Shown: in pieces, positions 9,786 through 19,380 of the stretch | Layout: each line of letters begins with the position of its first letter | Numbering within the stretch: the stretch's first letter is position 1 | DNA from: Daejeonella sp. | Lineage (GTDB): Bacteria; Bacteroidota; Bacteroidia; Sphingobacteriales; Sphingobacteriaceae | Reading direction: 5' to 3' | Assembly (NCBI RefSeq): GCF_030695525.1 | Contig: NZ_JAUYSS010000053.1 | Coordinates: 1 to 64,000 of the forward strand | Length of the DNA: 64,000 bases | Notes under the pieces: model-generated | What the model saw: only the letters and a program-made list of their open reading frames with translations | What the model was told of the DNA's origin: nothing | Database searches by the model: none | Program-made: the position numbers and the translations under genes

Positions 9786-12700
9786 ATGAAATCCTATTCA
9801 TTAAACATATGTAGGCCTTCTGATTACATAATAAAACTCTTGTTGATGATAAAACTAACTTTTGTTTTATTGATCACAGCCCTACTTCAAATAAGCAGTG
9901 CTGCATCATTTTCTCAAACGGTGAGCTTAAAATTTAAGAACGCCAAGCTTGAGACGGTCTTAAAGGAGATTGGAACCCAAACGGGTTACGATCTCGTGTA
10001 TATTACCCCATTGATTAACGAAGCCAAACCGGTTAGTATTAATGTAAATAATGCATCCTTAAAGGAGGTTCTTGAAAAATCTTTTTCAAACCAGTCCCTC
10101 ACTTATACAATCAGTAATAATACGATTATCGTTCAGCAAAAGTCATCCGCTTTATTTCCTGCTGCACTAATTGATATCAAAAAACTGTCAGAAAAGGCAC
10201 CTCCCACAGAAATCAGAGGTCAGGTTACCGACGCAAGCGGAGAAACTCTGATAGGTGTAAGTGTAACAGTGAAAGGCACTAATGTTGGTGTAAGTACTGA
10301 TGTCAATGGCCGTTATACCATTAATGTTCCCGATGGTTCAAGTGTTTTAGTATTTACTTATATAGGTTATACTACAAGAGAGGTCTCTATATCAGGTCGT
10401 ACAAGCCTTGATGTAACTCTGGTGCAAAGCACTGAAGCCCTTCAGGAAGTGGTGGTAGTTGGTTATGGTACTCAGAAGAAGAGTGATTTGACTGGTTCTG
10501 TCGTTTCTGTTACTGCAAAGGATATTAAGGATCAGGCATTCTCTAATATTAATCAGGCCCTGCAGGGTAAGGTTGCAGGAGTTTCTTTTACAAGTACTTC
10601 AGGCGATCCTGGTGAGAATGTAAACGTTCGTATCAGAGGCTTGAATACTTTTGGAGGCTCAGGCCCGCTTTATGTTGTAGATGGTATGCCTATGGAGGCA
10701 GCTGATATTAACAGTATTAATCCAAATGATATTGAATCCACCACTGTATTAAAGGATGGATCTGCAGCAGCAATTTATGGTGCCAGATCTGCAAATGGTG
10801 TGATTTTATTAACTACCAAAAGTGGTGGGGAACGTGCTCCATCAATCAGCTTTAATTCTTATTACGGTATTCAATCTTTCAATAAATTCATACCCTTGTT
10901 GAATTCTCAGCAAATGGCGGATGTAATTAATGAGGCGCACGTAAATGGTAACTTCTTTCCTTTACAGCCTGCGATGAACGATCCGGTGAATTTGCAGACA
11001 AATACTGACTGGCAGGATGTATCCATTAATCCTGCTCCAATTCAGGATCACTCACTGACAGTTTCCGGGGGCACTAAGGATGCTAGTTATTCTATTTCCG
11101 GGGGTGTATTTGACCAGGAAAGTGTATTGGCATTTCGTACCTACAAAAGATATTATTCAAGGGTAAAAACTGAGTTCAAGATTGGGAAGTTAACAATCGG
11201 ACAATCATTGATTGCGAGTAAGGATGAAGGTCTGAATTTGAATTTTGGAAACAACCTTGATTTAGCTTATATGATGGGTGCTGCCCCAACTATGCCAGTG
11301 TATGATCCGAATAATAATAGTGGTTATGCGGGGCCTTCACCGGCTACCACTGGTGTGAATAACAGGGACAATATCCTTGGTCGTCGTGACATGAACCGGG
11401 CCTATACCTTTAATAATAAAATAATTGGTAGTGCCTATGCCTCATTTAAAATTCTTCCTGATCTGGAGTATAAGTTAAATGGAGGTTTGAACATGGGTAT
11501 GCGAAGATTCAAAAATTATGTGCCTCAGTTTCAAATGAATAACAGGGGAAGTAACGTCAGATCTTTGAACACAAGTTTGAATGAATCATATGAGTACCTG
11601 GTTGAAAATACCCTGACATATAACAAGGTAATAAAAGAAAATTACAGGGTTAATTTATTGGGTGGTTTCACTCAGCAGAATTTTTTCGGAAATGGCATTA
11701 ATGGTACCAGAAGGGATTTCCCAAGTAATGACATTCAGGTATTGAGTGCAGGTACTGGTGTATTTACAGTGGGTGGAAATGAACAGGAGTGGGCTATAAG
11801 ATCTTTCCTGGGTAGAGCAAATATTACCATGTTCGACAGATATTTGATTACTGCGACCATCCGTCGCGATGGTTCATCACGATTTGGTGATGCCAATCGA
11901 TATGGAAATTTCCCGTCTCTAGCTGTAGGATGGAATGTGGACCAGGAGAATTTCCTGAAGGATTCCAAATTGATTAGTGGTTTAAAAGTCAGAGCAAGTT
12001 GGGGGAAGTTGGGTAATCAGGATATTGGTAACTACAGTAATCAAACAGTGGTTTCTACTAATTCGAGATATTTCTTTGGTGCAGACCAGCTTGCTCCTGC
12101 AGCAGTGGTTAACAACTTAGGTAATCCAAATCTTCGTTGGGAAACAACTACTCAAAGCAATGTTGGGGTAGATTTAAGCTTTCTTCAGAATAAAATTTAT
12201 TTTACTGCCGATTACTGGATCAAAGATACAGATGGAATTTTGGTACGTACACCAATTTCAACAGTTACCGGATTTGGCCGTGATTCCGGACCTTTCCAAA
12301 ATGCTGCTCAATTGCAGAATAAGGGTTTGGAATTCTTGTTAGGTTACAGGGGAGGCAGTGGTGAATTTAAGTACGGCGTTTCAGGAAACTTATCTAATGT
12401 GCGAAATAAAGTGATTTCACTGGGTGCCGGTACAAGTATCATCAACCTTGTTGAAAATGTGTACTACTCCGGTACATTTACCCGCACTATGCCGGGAATG
12501 CCAATGTCTCACTTCTATGGCCACATTAATGATGGAATCTTCCAAACTCAGGCAGAAATTGATGCACATGCAACACAGGTTGGTGCCAAGCCGGGTGACA
12601 GAAGGTTCAGGGATATTAATGGTGATGGTAAGGTTGATGCCAACGACAGAACCAATATTGGTGATCCTTGGCCTGATTTTGATTATGGATTTTCTGCTGA

Positions 12701-13190
12701 TGCGAGTTGGAAGGGTTTCGATGTCAACATGAGTTTTTATGGAACCAGTGGTAAGCAATTGTATGATTCTCAGGGTGTTTATCTTGAAACAATGCAGGGT
12801 GAGTGGAATAATAAAACCACTGTTTTAAATCGCTGGACAGGACCAGGTACCTCTAACACTCTTCCACGTGCAGTGCGTGGTGATACCAATCAGAATAATC
12901 GTAGTCAGTCAGACTATGTATTAAATGCAGATTTCTTAAGAATGCAGAATTTCCAGATTGGTTATACACTTCCACAAAGTGTTATCAAGAGAGTTGGTGC
13001 CAGAAATGCCAGAATTTATTTTAACGGGCAAAACTTATTTACAATTACCAAATATCCTAACTACAATGCGGATACTTTGGGAGGTGTAGGTTTCAATGAT
13101 GACTCAATGAGTCCACTAGCTTTCGGAGTAGACACAGGTTCAACTCCTATCCCTAGCGTTTATTCATTTGGAGTTAATTTAACTTTCTAA
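9786..13190 (+). CDS. SusC/RagA-type TonB-dependent transporter with STN domain
   Basis: This 1134-residue outer-membrane protein imports oligomeric or bulky substrates using TonB energy. After a signal peptide (about residues 20-42), an STN signalling domain covers about 45-118. A carboxypeptidase-D regulatory-like domain covers about 143-215 (RGQVTDASGETLIGVSV). Then come the TonB-box region EVVVVGYGTQKKSDLTGSV, the plug (NVRIRGLNTFGGSGPLYVVD) and a 22-strand-type barrel ending FGVNLTF with the terminal aromatic residue. The STN domain indicates trans-envelope signalling to the FecR/sigma pair just upstream. Together with the SusD gene it forms the outer-membrane entry point for whatever the downstream enzymes process. 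Sequence does not identify the substrate. Confidence 0.97.
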   Translation: MKSYSLNICRPSDYIIKLLLMIKLTFVLLITALLQISSAASFSQTVSLKFKNAKLETVLKEIGTQTGYDLVYITPLINEAKPVSINVNNASLKEVLEKSFSNQSLTYTISNNTIIVQQKSSALFPAALIDIKKLSEKAPPTEIRGQVTDASGETLIGVSVTVKGTNVGVSTDVNGRYTINVPDGSSVLVFTYIGYTTREVSISGRTSLDVTLVQSTEALQEVVVVGYGTQKKSDLTGSVVSVTAKDIKDQAFSNINQALQGKVAGVSFTSTSGDPGENVNVRIRGLNTFGGSGPLYVVDGMPMEAADINSINPNDIESTTVLKDGSAAAIYGARSANGVILLTTKSGGERAPSISFNSYYGIQSFNKFIPLLNSQQMADVINEAHVNGNFFPLQPAMNDPVNLQTNTDWQDVSINPAPIQDHSLTVSGGTKDASYSISGGVFDQESVLAFRTYKRYYSRVKTEFKIGKLTIGQSLIASKDEGLNLNFGNNLDLAYMMGAAPTMPVYDPNNNSGYAGPSPATTGVNNRDNILGRRDMNRAYTFNNKIIGSAYASFKILPDLEYKLNGGLNMGMRRFKNYVPQFQMNNRGSNVRSLNTSLNESYEYLVENTLTYNKVIKENYRVNLLGGFTQQNFFGNGINGTRRDFPSNDIQVLSAGTGVFTVGGNEQEWAIRSFLGRANITMFDRYLITATIRRDGSSRFGDANRYGNFPSLAVGWNVDQENFLKDSKLISGLKVRASWGKLGNQDIGNYSNQTVVSTNSRYFFGADQLAPAAVVNNLGNPNLRWETTTQSNVGVDLSFLQNKIYFTADYWIKDTDGILVRTPISTVTGFGRDSGPFQNAAQLQNKGLEFLLGYRGGSGEFKYGVSGNLSNVRNKVISLGAGTSIINLVENVYYSGTFTRTMPGMPMSHFYGHINDGIFQTQAEIDAHATQVGAKPGDRRFRDINGDGKVDANDRTNIGDPWPDFDYGFSADASWKGFDVNMSFYGTSGKQLYDSQGVYLETMQGEWNNKTTVLNRWTGPGTSNTLPRAVRGDTNQNNRSQSDYVLNADFLRMQNFQIGYTLPQSVIKRVGARNARIYFNGQNLFTITKYPNYNADTLGGVGFNDDSMSPLAFGVDTGSTPIPSVYSFGVNLTF

Positions 13191-13249
13191 GTTTTAGACA
13201 GCAGAATTACTTTTTAAACAAGTCATTAAGAAATTAAAAATTCAAGAAA

Positions 13250-14674
13250 ATGAAAAATCTAAAATTAGGTATATCAACCATGTTAATGCTGTTGTTGTTT
13301 GCAGGTTGTAAAAAGGAGTTTTTAGAAAAGTCACCACCGGATGCATTGACTGAAGCCGGTTTTTATGACTCCGCTGAACGAGCTCAATTAGGAGTAAATG
13401 CAATATATGTTTCCCTTCAAAGTGCCTGGAGTATCAATCTTCAGCGTATTTATGATGTGCCATCCGGTGAGGTTTTACTTTCCAATACAGTTCCTTTGGA
13501 GTACAATAATTTCACCTACTTTCCGGCACTGAATCAGATTCATGATACCTGGAGAGGTTTGTATGAAGGAGTATACCGGTCAAATCTTGCCATTGCGAAT
13601 ATTCCCGCGATTAATATGGCAGATGCATTAAAGAATCAGTATGTAGGAGAAGCTAAATTTCTAAGAGCACTATTTTATTTTGATCTCGTTAATTTATTCG
13701 GTGCTGTTCCGTTAATTACAGAGCCCTTGCCAAATACAGATGCAGCTCTGGTAGCAAGAACTCCGGCTGCCGATGTATATAAGGTTATAATTGCCGATTT
13801 ATTGGCAGCAGAAGCAGGTCTGCCGGTTTCTCACAGTGGGAATAATCTGGGAAGAGTAACAAAGGGGGCGGCTCAGGCCTTGCTTGGTAAAGTTTATCTT
13901 TATAATAAAGATTATGCCAATGCTGAGAAATACTTCTTATTGGTAATTAATTCGGGAAGATATGGTTTGATGGATAATTTCCAGGAAGTATGGCACCGCA
14001 GTTTTGAGAACAATAAAGAATCGATTTTTGAGGTTCAGTTTGCCGATATTGGTGGTAGTGGTACCAATGGCCGAAACGGAAGTTATCTTCCTGCGGTGAA
14101 TGGAGCTACCGGTTCAGGTTTGGCTACTAAACGCGCATTTGATGCATTTGATCCTGCAGATCCCCGTCGTGGTATGTCAATCTTCAAACCAGGTGATACA
14201 TTCGCACCGAACATAAGTGCAGCGCTTTCTACATTTAGTGCCGTTTGGTCAGCAACTGGATATGCAGTAAAAAAAGGTATGTGGCCAATCATGTACGTGA
14301 ATGCCAGTGGCATAAATTACCCGATCATTCGTTATGCAGATGTGTTGCTGATGTATGCAGAAGCTGCCAATGAGCTGAATAAGCTTACTGAGGCAAGAGC
14401 TGCCGTAAATCAGGTTCGTGCCAGACCATCGGTTAATATGCCGGCATTAACTGCTGCAAATACAGGAACAAAAGCGACCATGTTCAATGCCATCAATAAG
14501 GAAAGACAAGTTGAATTGATGTTTGAATTTATCCGGTTTAATGATTTGAGAAGATGGGGTTTGGCGGTGCAGGAGTTAGGACCAATAGGATATACAGCAA
14601 AACATGCTTTATTCCCTATCCCTCAGCTTGAATTGGATATCAATCCTAAACTGACACAAAATCCAAGCTGGTAG
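13250..14674 (+). CDS. SusD/RagB-family substrate-binding lipoprotein
   Basis: A 474-residue surface lipoprotein with lipobox LFAGC and Cys20 as the lipidated residue. It has the SusD architecture: an N-terminal part with LEKSPPDALTEAGFYDSAE, helical TPR-like repeats (KNQYVGEAKFLRALFYFDLV) and the C-terminal RagB/SusD segment ending in NKERQVELMFEFIRFNDLRRWG. SusD proteins cap the SusC barrel and capture ligand. The gene lies 59 bp after susC and is followed by a strong terminator, so the sigma, anti-sigma and SusCD genes form one regulatory and uptake unit. Confidence 0.96.
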   Translation: MKNLKLGISTMLMLLLFAGCKKEFLEKSPPDALTEAGFYDSAERAQLGVNAIYVSLQSAWSINLQRIYDVPSGEVLLSNTVPLEYNNFTYFPALNQIHDTWRGLYEGVYRSNLAIANIPAINMADALKNQYVGEAKFLRALFYFDLVNLFGAVPLITEPLPNTDAALVARTPAADVYKVIIADLLAAEAGLPVSHSGNNLGRVTKGAAQALLGKVYLYNKDYANAEKYFLLVINSGRYGLMDNFQEVWHRSFENNKESIFEVQFADIGGSGTNGRNGSYLPAVNGATGSGLATKRAFDAFDPADPRRGMSIFKPGDTFAPNISAALSTFSAVWSATGYAVKKGMWPIMYVNASGINYPIIRYADVLLMYAEAANELNKLTEARAAVNQVRARPSVNMPALTAANTGTKATMFNAINKERQVELMFEFIRFNDLRRWGLAVQELGPIGYTAKHALFPIPQLELDINPKLTQNPSW

Positions 14675-14719
14675 TCATACCTTTTAATGCGATATTTTAA
14701 GTATTAAAAGGATAAATAG

Positions 14720-14756
14720 GGATACTGTGAATCTGATTCACAGTATCCTTTATTTT
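14720..14756 (+). terminator. Intrinsic terminator after susD
   Basis: GGATACTGTGAAT (14720-14732) pairs perfectly with ATTCACAGTATCC (14736-14748) around a CTG loop and is followed by the T-rich TTTATTTT. It closes the SusCD transcription unit 45 bp after the susD stop. Confidence 0.85.
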
Positions 14757-14796
14757 AAGAATATATAAGCTGGTTTCTAAAATGGAACTCGGCCGG

Positions 14797-14819
14797 ATCA
14801 TGAAGCTTTTTTTCATGAT
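14797..14819. other. Second hairpin in the susD-dipeptidase spacer
   Basis: ATCATGAA (14797-14804) and TTCATGAT (14812-14819) form an 8 bp perfect stem with a GCTTTTT loop. Because the T run sits in the loop, this is not a standard terminator. It could be an operator or leader structure for the catabolic operon that starts at 14972. The rest of 14757-14971 is AT-rich with no ORF; TATATTGA near 14852-14859 weakly resembles a -7 element. Confidence 0.4.
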
Positions 14820-14971
14820 TCATATAATTACCGAACTTAATTGTTTTTTTCTATATTGAAAATGGAAAATAAACAAACTCATTTAATCGTATCCAGAGCA
14901 TATTTGAAGGGTTGTTGCTTAGGTAGAAGCTCGCTTTTTAAACAGAAGGTAATTAATTTGGAACAAGATAT

Positions 14972-16228
14972 ATGAAACGCAGGGATATCATCAAGTGCTT
15001 AACGATTCTGCCGATAGCTGAATTTTCTACTTTTAACCTATTTGGAAATTCAATTATTGATGAATACGCGCCTTTGTTGAATTCTGCTTCATGCAAATCT
15101 TTTCTATCTGACCTCCATAAAAACGCCTTTGTTATGGATGGTCATATTCATATGATGACCAGGCAGTTATTACAGGGACTTGATATCGGAGATCGTTATC
15201 CGGATGGTCATGTTGATCTTCCCAGAGCTATTGAGGGGGGATTGGATGCAATGTTTTTCTCCTGTTATACTCCTGAGCCTTATTATCCCGACCGTCATGA
15301 ATTAAAAAATACATTCCGTGTAGTAGAACTGGCTCTTGCACAGATAGAGAAGAACAATCACCTTATTGAACTTGCACATACTGCTTCAGATATTGTCAGA
15401 ATAAACCGCAAGGGAAAGATGGCAGCTTTTCTGGATCTTGAAGGAGGTTTTGACCTGGATGGTGATCTGAATATATTAAGGGCACTTTATCGTTTAGGGC
15501 TTAGGTCCGTTCAGCTCACTGCTCATAATGAAACAAATGCGTTCATTGATTCCTGTTATGGAGAGAAGCGCTGGGGTGGGATAAATGCCCATGGGCGCAC
15601 TGTTGTTACTGAGATGAACAAGTTAGGGATGCTTATTAATGTTGCCCATGCATCAGATGATGCAATCCTTCAGACAGTTGAAGCGAGCAGCCAACCTGTG
15701 ATTTATAGCCACGGAGGTTTCCGTGGTATTGTAAACAGTTTACGGTGTATTACCGATGAATGCGCAAAAGCATTAGCAGCAAAGGGTGGGGTAATTGGAA
15801 TACAATTCGGTAGCAGTTTCAATAATCCAAAATATGCCCAATGGGTGGAATCAAAACGACAGGCTGGATCCGGTACAATAGCTGATCCAATAGAAAGAAA
15901 AGCTTTGTCTATAGAAGAGGTGGATCAATCCCTATCCAAAGGACTCCCCTTCGTTCATAAAGGAGTAATTCCCGATGAATACTGGATGGGAACAGATCAG
16001 CTTGCAAAAGTTATTGATTATGGCGTACGTCTTGTTGGAGAAGATCATATTGCACTGGGTTCTGATTTTGATGGGGGCCCACCGCTTCCCAGAGAAATAA
16101 AGGATGTAAGTGATTATCCTCAAATGACTTATGCAATGCAGAAGCTTGGGTATTCCGAGGAACGAATTCGTAAAATTCTCGGACTGAACTGGTTGAGAGT
16201 GATAAGGGAAGTCACTGAAAAAAAATAA
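14972..16228 (+). CDS. Exported membrane-dipeptidase (peptidase M19) family protein
   Basis: A TIM-barrel metallopeptidase of the renal dipeptidase family, 418 residues. It opens with MKRRDIIK and a hydrophobic stretch, a Tat-like signal shared with four later genes. Metal-site motifs are DGHIH (His58, His60), the bridging Glu157 in LEGG, NVAHAS, YSHGG and GSDFDG. In characterised family members the first site is HxD; here the Asp is replaced by His, as judged by alignment to DGHNDLP. M19 enzymes cleave dipeptides, tolerate a D-residue at the C-terminal side, and some act on other amides. As first gene of the locus it may take off an amino-acyl or acyl group in the periplasm. The 73 bp gap to the next gene suggests cotranscription. 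Confidence 0.85.
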   Translation: MKRRDIIKCLTILPIAEFSTFNLFGNSIIDEYAPLLNSASCKSFLSDLHKNAFVMDGHIHMMTRQLLQGLDIGDRYPDGHVDLPRAIEGGLDAMFFSCYTPEPYYPDRHELKNTFRVVELALAQIEKNNHLIELAHTASDIVRINRKGKMAAFLDLEGGFDLDGDLNILRALYRLGLRSVQLTAHNETNAFIDSCYGEKRWGGINAHGRTVVTEMNKLGMLINVAHASDDAILQTVEASSQPVIYSHGGFRGIVNSLRCITDECAKALAAKGGVIGIQFGSSFNNPKYAQWVESKRQAGSGTIADPIERKALSIEEVDQSLSKGLPFVHKGVIPDEYWMGTDQLAKVIDYGVRLVGEDHIALGSDFDGGPPLPREIKDVSDYPQMTYAMQKLGYSEERIRKILGLNWLRVIREVTEKK

Positions 16229-16301
16229 TGGAGTAATTATGTCTTGATTGTTATCAATTAGCACAATGATCCTGAAAATGAGTTAATGTTTAAATTTTAT
16301 T

Positions 16302-17582
16302 ATGATGATAAAAAAAGTTCAAAGAGTACTGTTATTGATTTTATTAGCAAGTATGAGCTTGCCATTGAGTTCATTGAATGCGCAGGAAATTGATTTATTA
16401 CTGAAAGGCGGTCATGTTATAGATCCAAAAAACAGTATTAATTCAAAAATGGATATAGGAATTAAGGATGGTAAGGTGTTTCGTGTTTCAACCAATATTC
16501 CTGCAAGCTCCTCAAAAAAGACTGTTGATGTAAGTGGTCTCTATGTTACACCGGGAATAATAGATATACACACTCATGTTTTTGCAGGTACACAAGATCC
16601 CGGATTTTCAGGGTTCGAAATTACCAACGGTTTTGGGAGTGTTGTGCCTGATGATTTTACTTTCCGCGCAGGGGTAACTACAGTAGTGGATGCGGGGTCC
16701 TCTGGCTGGAGGAATTTCCACACATTTAAAAAGCAAACCATTGATAATTCTCAAACCAGAGTCCTTGCATTCATTAGTATAGCGGGATATGGAATGCTTG
16801 GAACAGTTCATGCCCAGGATGTTACCGATATGAATCCTGTAGCAACTGCCTTTATAATGAATGAATATCCGGATCATATTGTAGGAATAAAGGCACATCA
16901 TTATCGCGGTCATGATTTTACACCTGTGGATCGTGCAGTAGCTGCAGGTAATATTACTAAAAAGCCTGTAATTGTGGATTTTGGAGGAAGTACCCCTCGT
17001 TTATCAATCGAGGAATTATTTATGAAACATTTGCGACCAGGGGATATATTCACGCATACATATGCTTATTCTTTGCCAGGCAGGGAATCAGTAGTGGATG
17101 AAAATAATAAACTAAAGCCCTTTGTTCTTGAGGCACAGAAAAGCGGAAGAATCTTTGACGTGGGACATGGTGGAGGTGCTTTCAGATGGCATGTAGCAAA
17201 TGCTTCTATCAAGCAAGGATTTCTTCCAAATACGATCAGTACTGATCTGTACCGTGCGAGCAGAAATGCCGGTATGAAGGATATGGCCAATGTCATGTCT
17301 AAATTTCTGGCTCTTGGTTTATCCATTGAAGATATTATTCTTCGATCTACCTGGAATCCTGCAAAAGTAATACAAAGAACCGAGCTGGGACATTTGAGTG
17401 TGGGTGCTGAAGCTGATCTTGCAGTTTTCAATGTCAGGGAAGGGAAATTTGGCTTCATGGATGCAAGAGGTTTAACTATGAATGGCAATAAAAAATTTGA
17501 AGCTGAATTAACTTTAAGATCAGGCAGAATTGTTTGGGATCTGAATGGTATCAGCGGCCAGCAATGGGATTCGGTTCAATAA
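16302..17582 (+). CDS. Exported COG3964 amidohydrolase/deacetylase, paralog 1
   Basis: Amidohydrolase-superfamily enzyme of 426 residues with a Sec signal ending near LNAQ. The composite N-terminal sheet starts LLLKGGHVIDPKN and the barrel carries HTH at His90/His92. Lys197 (VGIKAHH) is the expected carboxylated bridging lysine; His252 (FTHTY) and Asp315 (STDLY) complete most of a binuclear site. The beta-5 position, His in the COG3964 consensus I recall (MVHIG), is Asp226 here. DVGHGGG and the terminal WDLNG are family hallmarks. Characterised COG3964 enzymes hydrolyse acetyl esters of (R)-2-hydroxy acids and, weakly, N-acetyl-D-serine; dihydroorotase or adenine deaminase labels for the family are wrong. 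It probably deacylates the imported substrate in the periplasm. Closest local relative: 19381-20688. Confidence 0.88.
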   Translation: MMIKKVQRVLLLILLASMSLPLSSLNAQEIDLLLKGGHVIDPKNSINSKMDIGIKDGKVFRVSTNIPASSSKKTVDVSGLYVTPGIIDIHTHVFAGTQDPGFSGFEITNGFGSVVPDDFTFRAGVTTVVDAGSSGWRNFHTFKKQTIDNSQTRVLAFISIAGYGMLGTVHAQDVTDMNPVATAFIMNEYPDHIVGIKAHHYRGHDFTPVDRAVAAGNITKKPVIVDFGGSTPRLSIEELFMKHLRPGDIFTHTYAYSLPGRESVVDENNKLKPFVLEAQKSGRIFDVGHGGGAFRWHVANASIKQGFLPNTISTDLYRASRNAGMKDMANVMSKFLALGLSIEDIILRSTWNPAKVIQRTELGHLSVGAEADLAVFNVREGKFGFMDARGLTMNGNKKFEAELTLRSGRIVWDLNGISGQQWDSVQ

Positions 17583-17649
17583 TAAACATGCAGGATAGCC
17601 TCAATAAACTAGGCTTAGCACTCCTGCAATAAACTAAAATTAAGCGAAT

Positions 17650-19335
17650 ATGAAACGTAGAAATGTTTTAAAAACTCTAACCTTGCTTCCTTTTGCAGGA
17701 GGGGCAATCCAGGGAAACTCTGCATCTGCCGCTCAGGAGATAACCGGATCATTAAGGGGACCCATTAATCCGGCTACAGCCGGAGTGGAAATCACTCTTG
17801 AGTCCTTTATGTCAGATAAAAATATTTATAGAACTCATGGTATTGAACCGGTAATTAATTGCCGTGGTATCTTTACAATTATTGGTGGTTCACTCAAGCG
17901 ACCTCAGGTTAAGGCCGCCATGGAAGCAGCTTCGAAAAACTTTGCACAAATGGATGAAGTGGCCGACGGTATCGGTCAGCAACTTGCTAATCTGACCGGT
18001 GCAGAATGGGGCGTGGTTTCTGCCGGCTGTGCTGCAGGATTAAAACTGGTTACTGCAGCTGTGGTGGCCGGCGGAGATCCAGAGAAACTTGTGCGTATTC
18101 CAAATCTGGAAGGTCTTGAAAAAACAGAGGTTATCGTTCCACGGACTTCACGGAATTCTTATGATCATGCTATCAGAAATATAGGCGTAACTATGATTAA
18201 TGTAGGCTCTATGGAGGAACTTGAGAATGCCATAAATCCCAAAACGGCCATGATCTACCTTGTTAATGGAGACCGATCATGGACAGGGGCACCTATGTCT
18301 CTTGAAAATATCGTTGCGGTAGCGAAGCCGAAAAATATACCGGTACTTTTTGATGCAGCTAATGAAATATTAACCTTCCCTCCGGTTCATTTGAAACGTG
18401 GGGCAACCATTGTTGCTTATAGCGGTGGCAAAGCAATTTGTGGGCCACAGTCCTGTGGACTAATACTTGGTAATAAGGAGATTTTGACATCGGCATGGCA
18501 GGCTAGTTCTCCACACCATGGGCCTTGCAGGGATAATAAGGTAGATCGCGATGAAATGTTTGGGATGGTTGCTGCAGTCAGGGCCTGGAAGGAGATTGAC
18601 CATGATGCGATATTGAAGCAGTGGAATTCTTATCTCGATCATATTATTAAGAAAGTATCGGGAATAAACAGTGTCCAAACAATGGTTCATGTCCCTTCAA
18701 CCCAATCCGGACTTTCGAATGTGTCGCCGGAAGTTGTGATAAGCTGGGATAAGGATGTACTTAACATTACCGGACTTGAAATGGCTGATGAACTGGCCAG
18801 AACAAAACCGAGGATTGCAGTGGCTGCTGGTGGAGGAAGAGGTAAAGACCCAAATGTTAACGGAATTGCGGTTACTACGATAGGTATGCAACCCGGTGAA
18901 GAAAAAATTGCTGCAGACAAAATTTATAAAATATTGACTGCTAAAAGAGCTCCTATTTCTACAGAAATGCAAGCCCCGGCCCAAAGCCTGGCGGGAAGTT
19001 GGGACGTAGACGTGAAATTCTCAAGCAGTTCGGCAAAACATAAACTTTTTCTTGAACAGGATGGTAACTGGATTAAGGGAGGTCATCAAACAACATTTGC
19101 AGTAAGTGATTTATCCGGAAGCATTGAAGGGAATCAGATCAGGCTTCAAAGTGCTCTAAGACTTATCGGAGATCATGTTCCATATACTTTCACAGGTACT
19201 GTTTCGGGTGATCAAATGACCGGAAGTATTTTTATGGGAGAATACCGAAGTGCGCAGTTCACTGCTGTCAGAGATAAAAAGGCGGGTCCAAAACAAAAGA
19301 TTTTTGTTCCATCGGGAGCACCCCTTTCCAGTTAA
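17650..19335 (+). CDS. Tat-exported SelA/DgaE-like PLP enzyme, paralog 1
   Basis: The 561-residue fold-type I PLP protein starts MKRRNVLKTLTLLPFAGG, a twin-arginine signal. The core (about residues 55-435) resembles SelA and D-glucosaminate-6-phosphate ammonia-lyase DgaE. Lys261 in AYSGGKAICGPQS is the expected Schiff-base lysine and Asp235 in LFDAANE pairs with the PLP ring nitrogen. GAEWGVVSAGCAAG binds the phosphate end. A domain of about 95 residues follows (SLAGSWDVDVKF to FTAVR) that looks like a small beta-barrel and is absent from SelA. It is not a selenocysteine synthase: it is exported, has paralogs and lacks the tRNA-binding N-terminus. The likely reaction is alpha,beta-elimination of water and ammonia from an amino acid or amino-sugar acid. 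It sits between amidohydrolases 1 and 2. Confidence 0.85.
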   Translation: MKRRNVLKTLTLLPFAGGAIQGNSASAAQEITGSLRGPINPATAGVEITLESFMSDKNIYRTHGIEPVINCRGIFTIIGGSLKRPQVKAAMEAASKNFAQMDEVADGIGQQLANLTGAEWGVVSAGCAAGLKLVTAAVVAGGDPEKLVRIPNLEGLEKTEVIVPRTSRNSYDHAIRNIGVTMINVGSMEELENAINPKTAMIYLVNGDRSWTGAPMSLENIVAVAKPKNIPVLFDAANEILTFPPVHLKRGATIVAYSGGKAICGPQSCGLILGNKEILTSAWQASSPHHGPCRDNKVDRDEMFGMVAAVRAWKEIDHDAILKQWNSYLDHIIKKVSGINSVQTMVHVPSTQSGLSNVSPEVVISWDKDVLNITGLEMADELARTKPRIAVAAGGGRGKDPNVNGIAVTTIGMQPGEEKIAADKIYKILTAKRAPISTEMQAPAQSLAGSWDVDVKFSSSSAKHKLFLEQDGNWIKGGHQTTFAVSDLSGSIEGNQIRLQSALRLIGDHVPYTFTGTVSGDQMTGSIFMGEYRSAQFTAVRDKKAGPKQKIFVPSGAPLSS

Positions 19336-19380
19336 ATTCAAAATACTTAAATTAAATTCAAACTTCTTTAAATCAATCAA

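Noticed and set aside
12417-12758. A 113-codon minus-strand ORF inside susC
   Set aside because: It is fully contained in the susC coding frame, has no leader and no recognisable domain; it is a shadow ORF.
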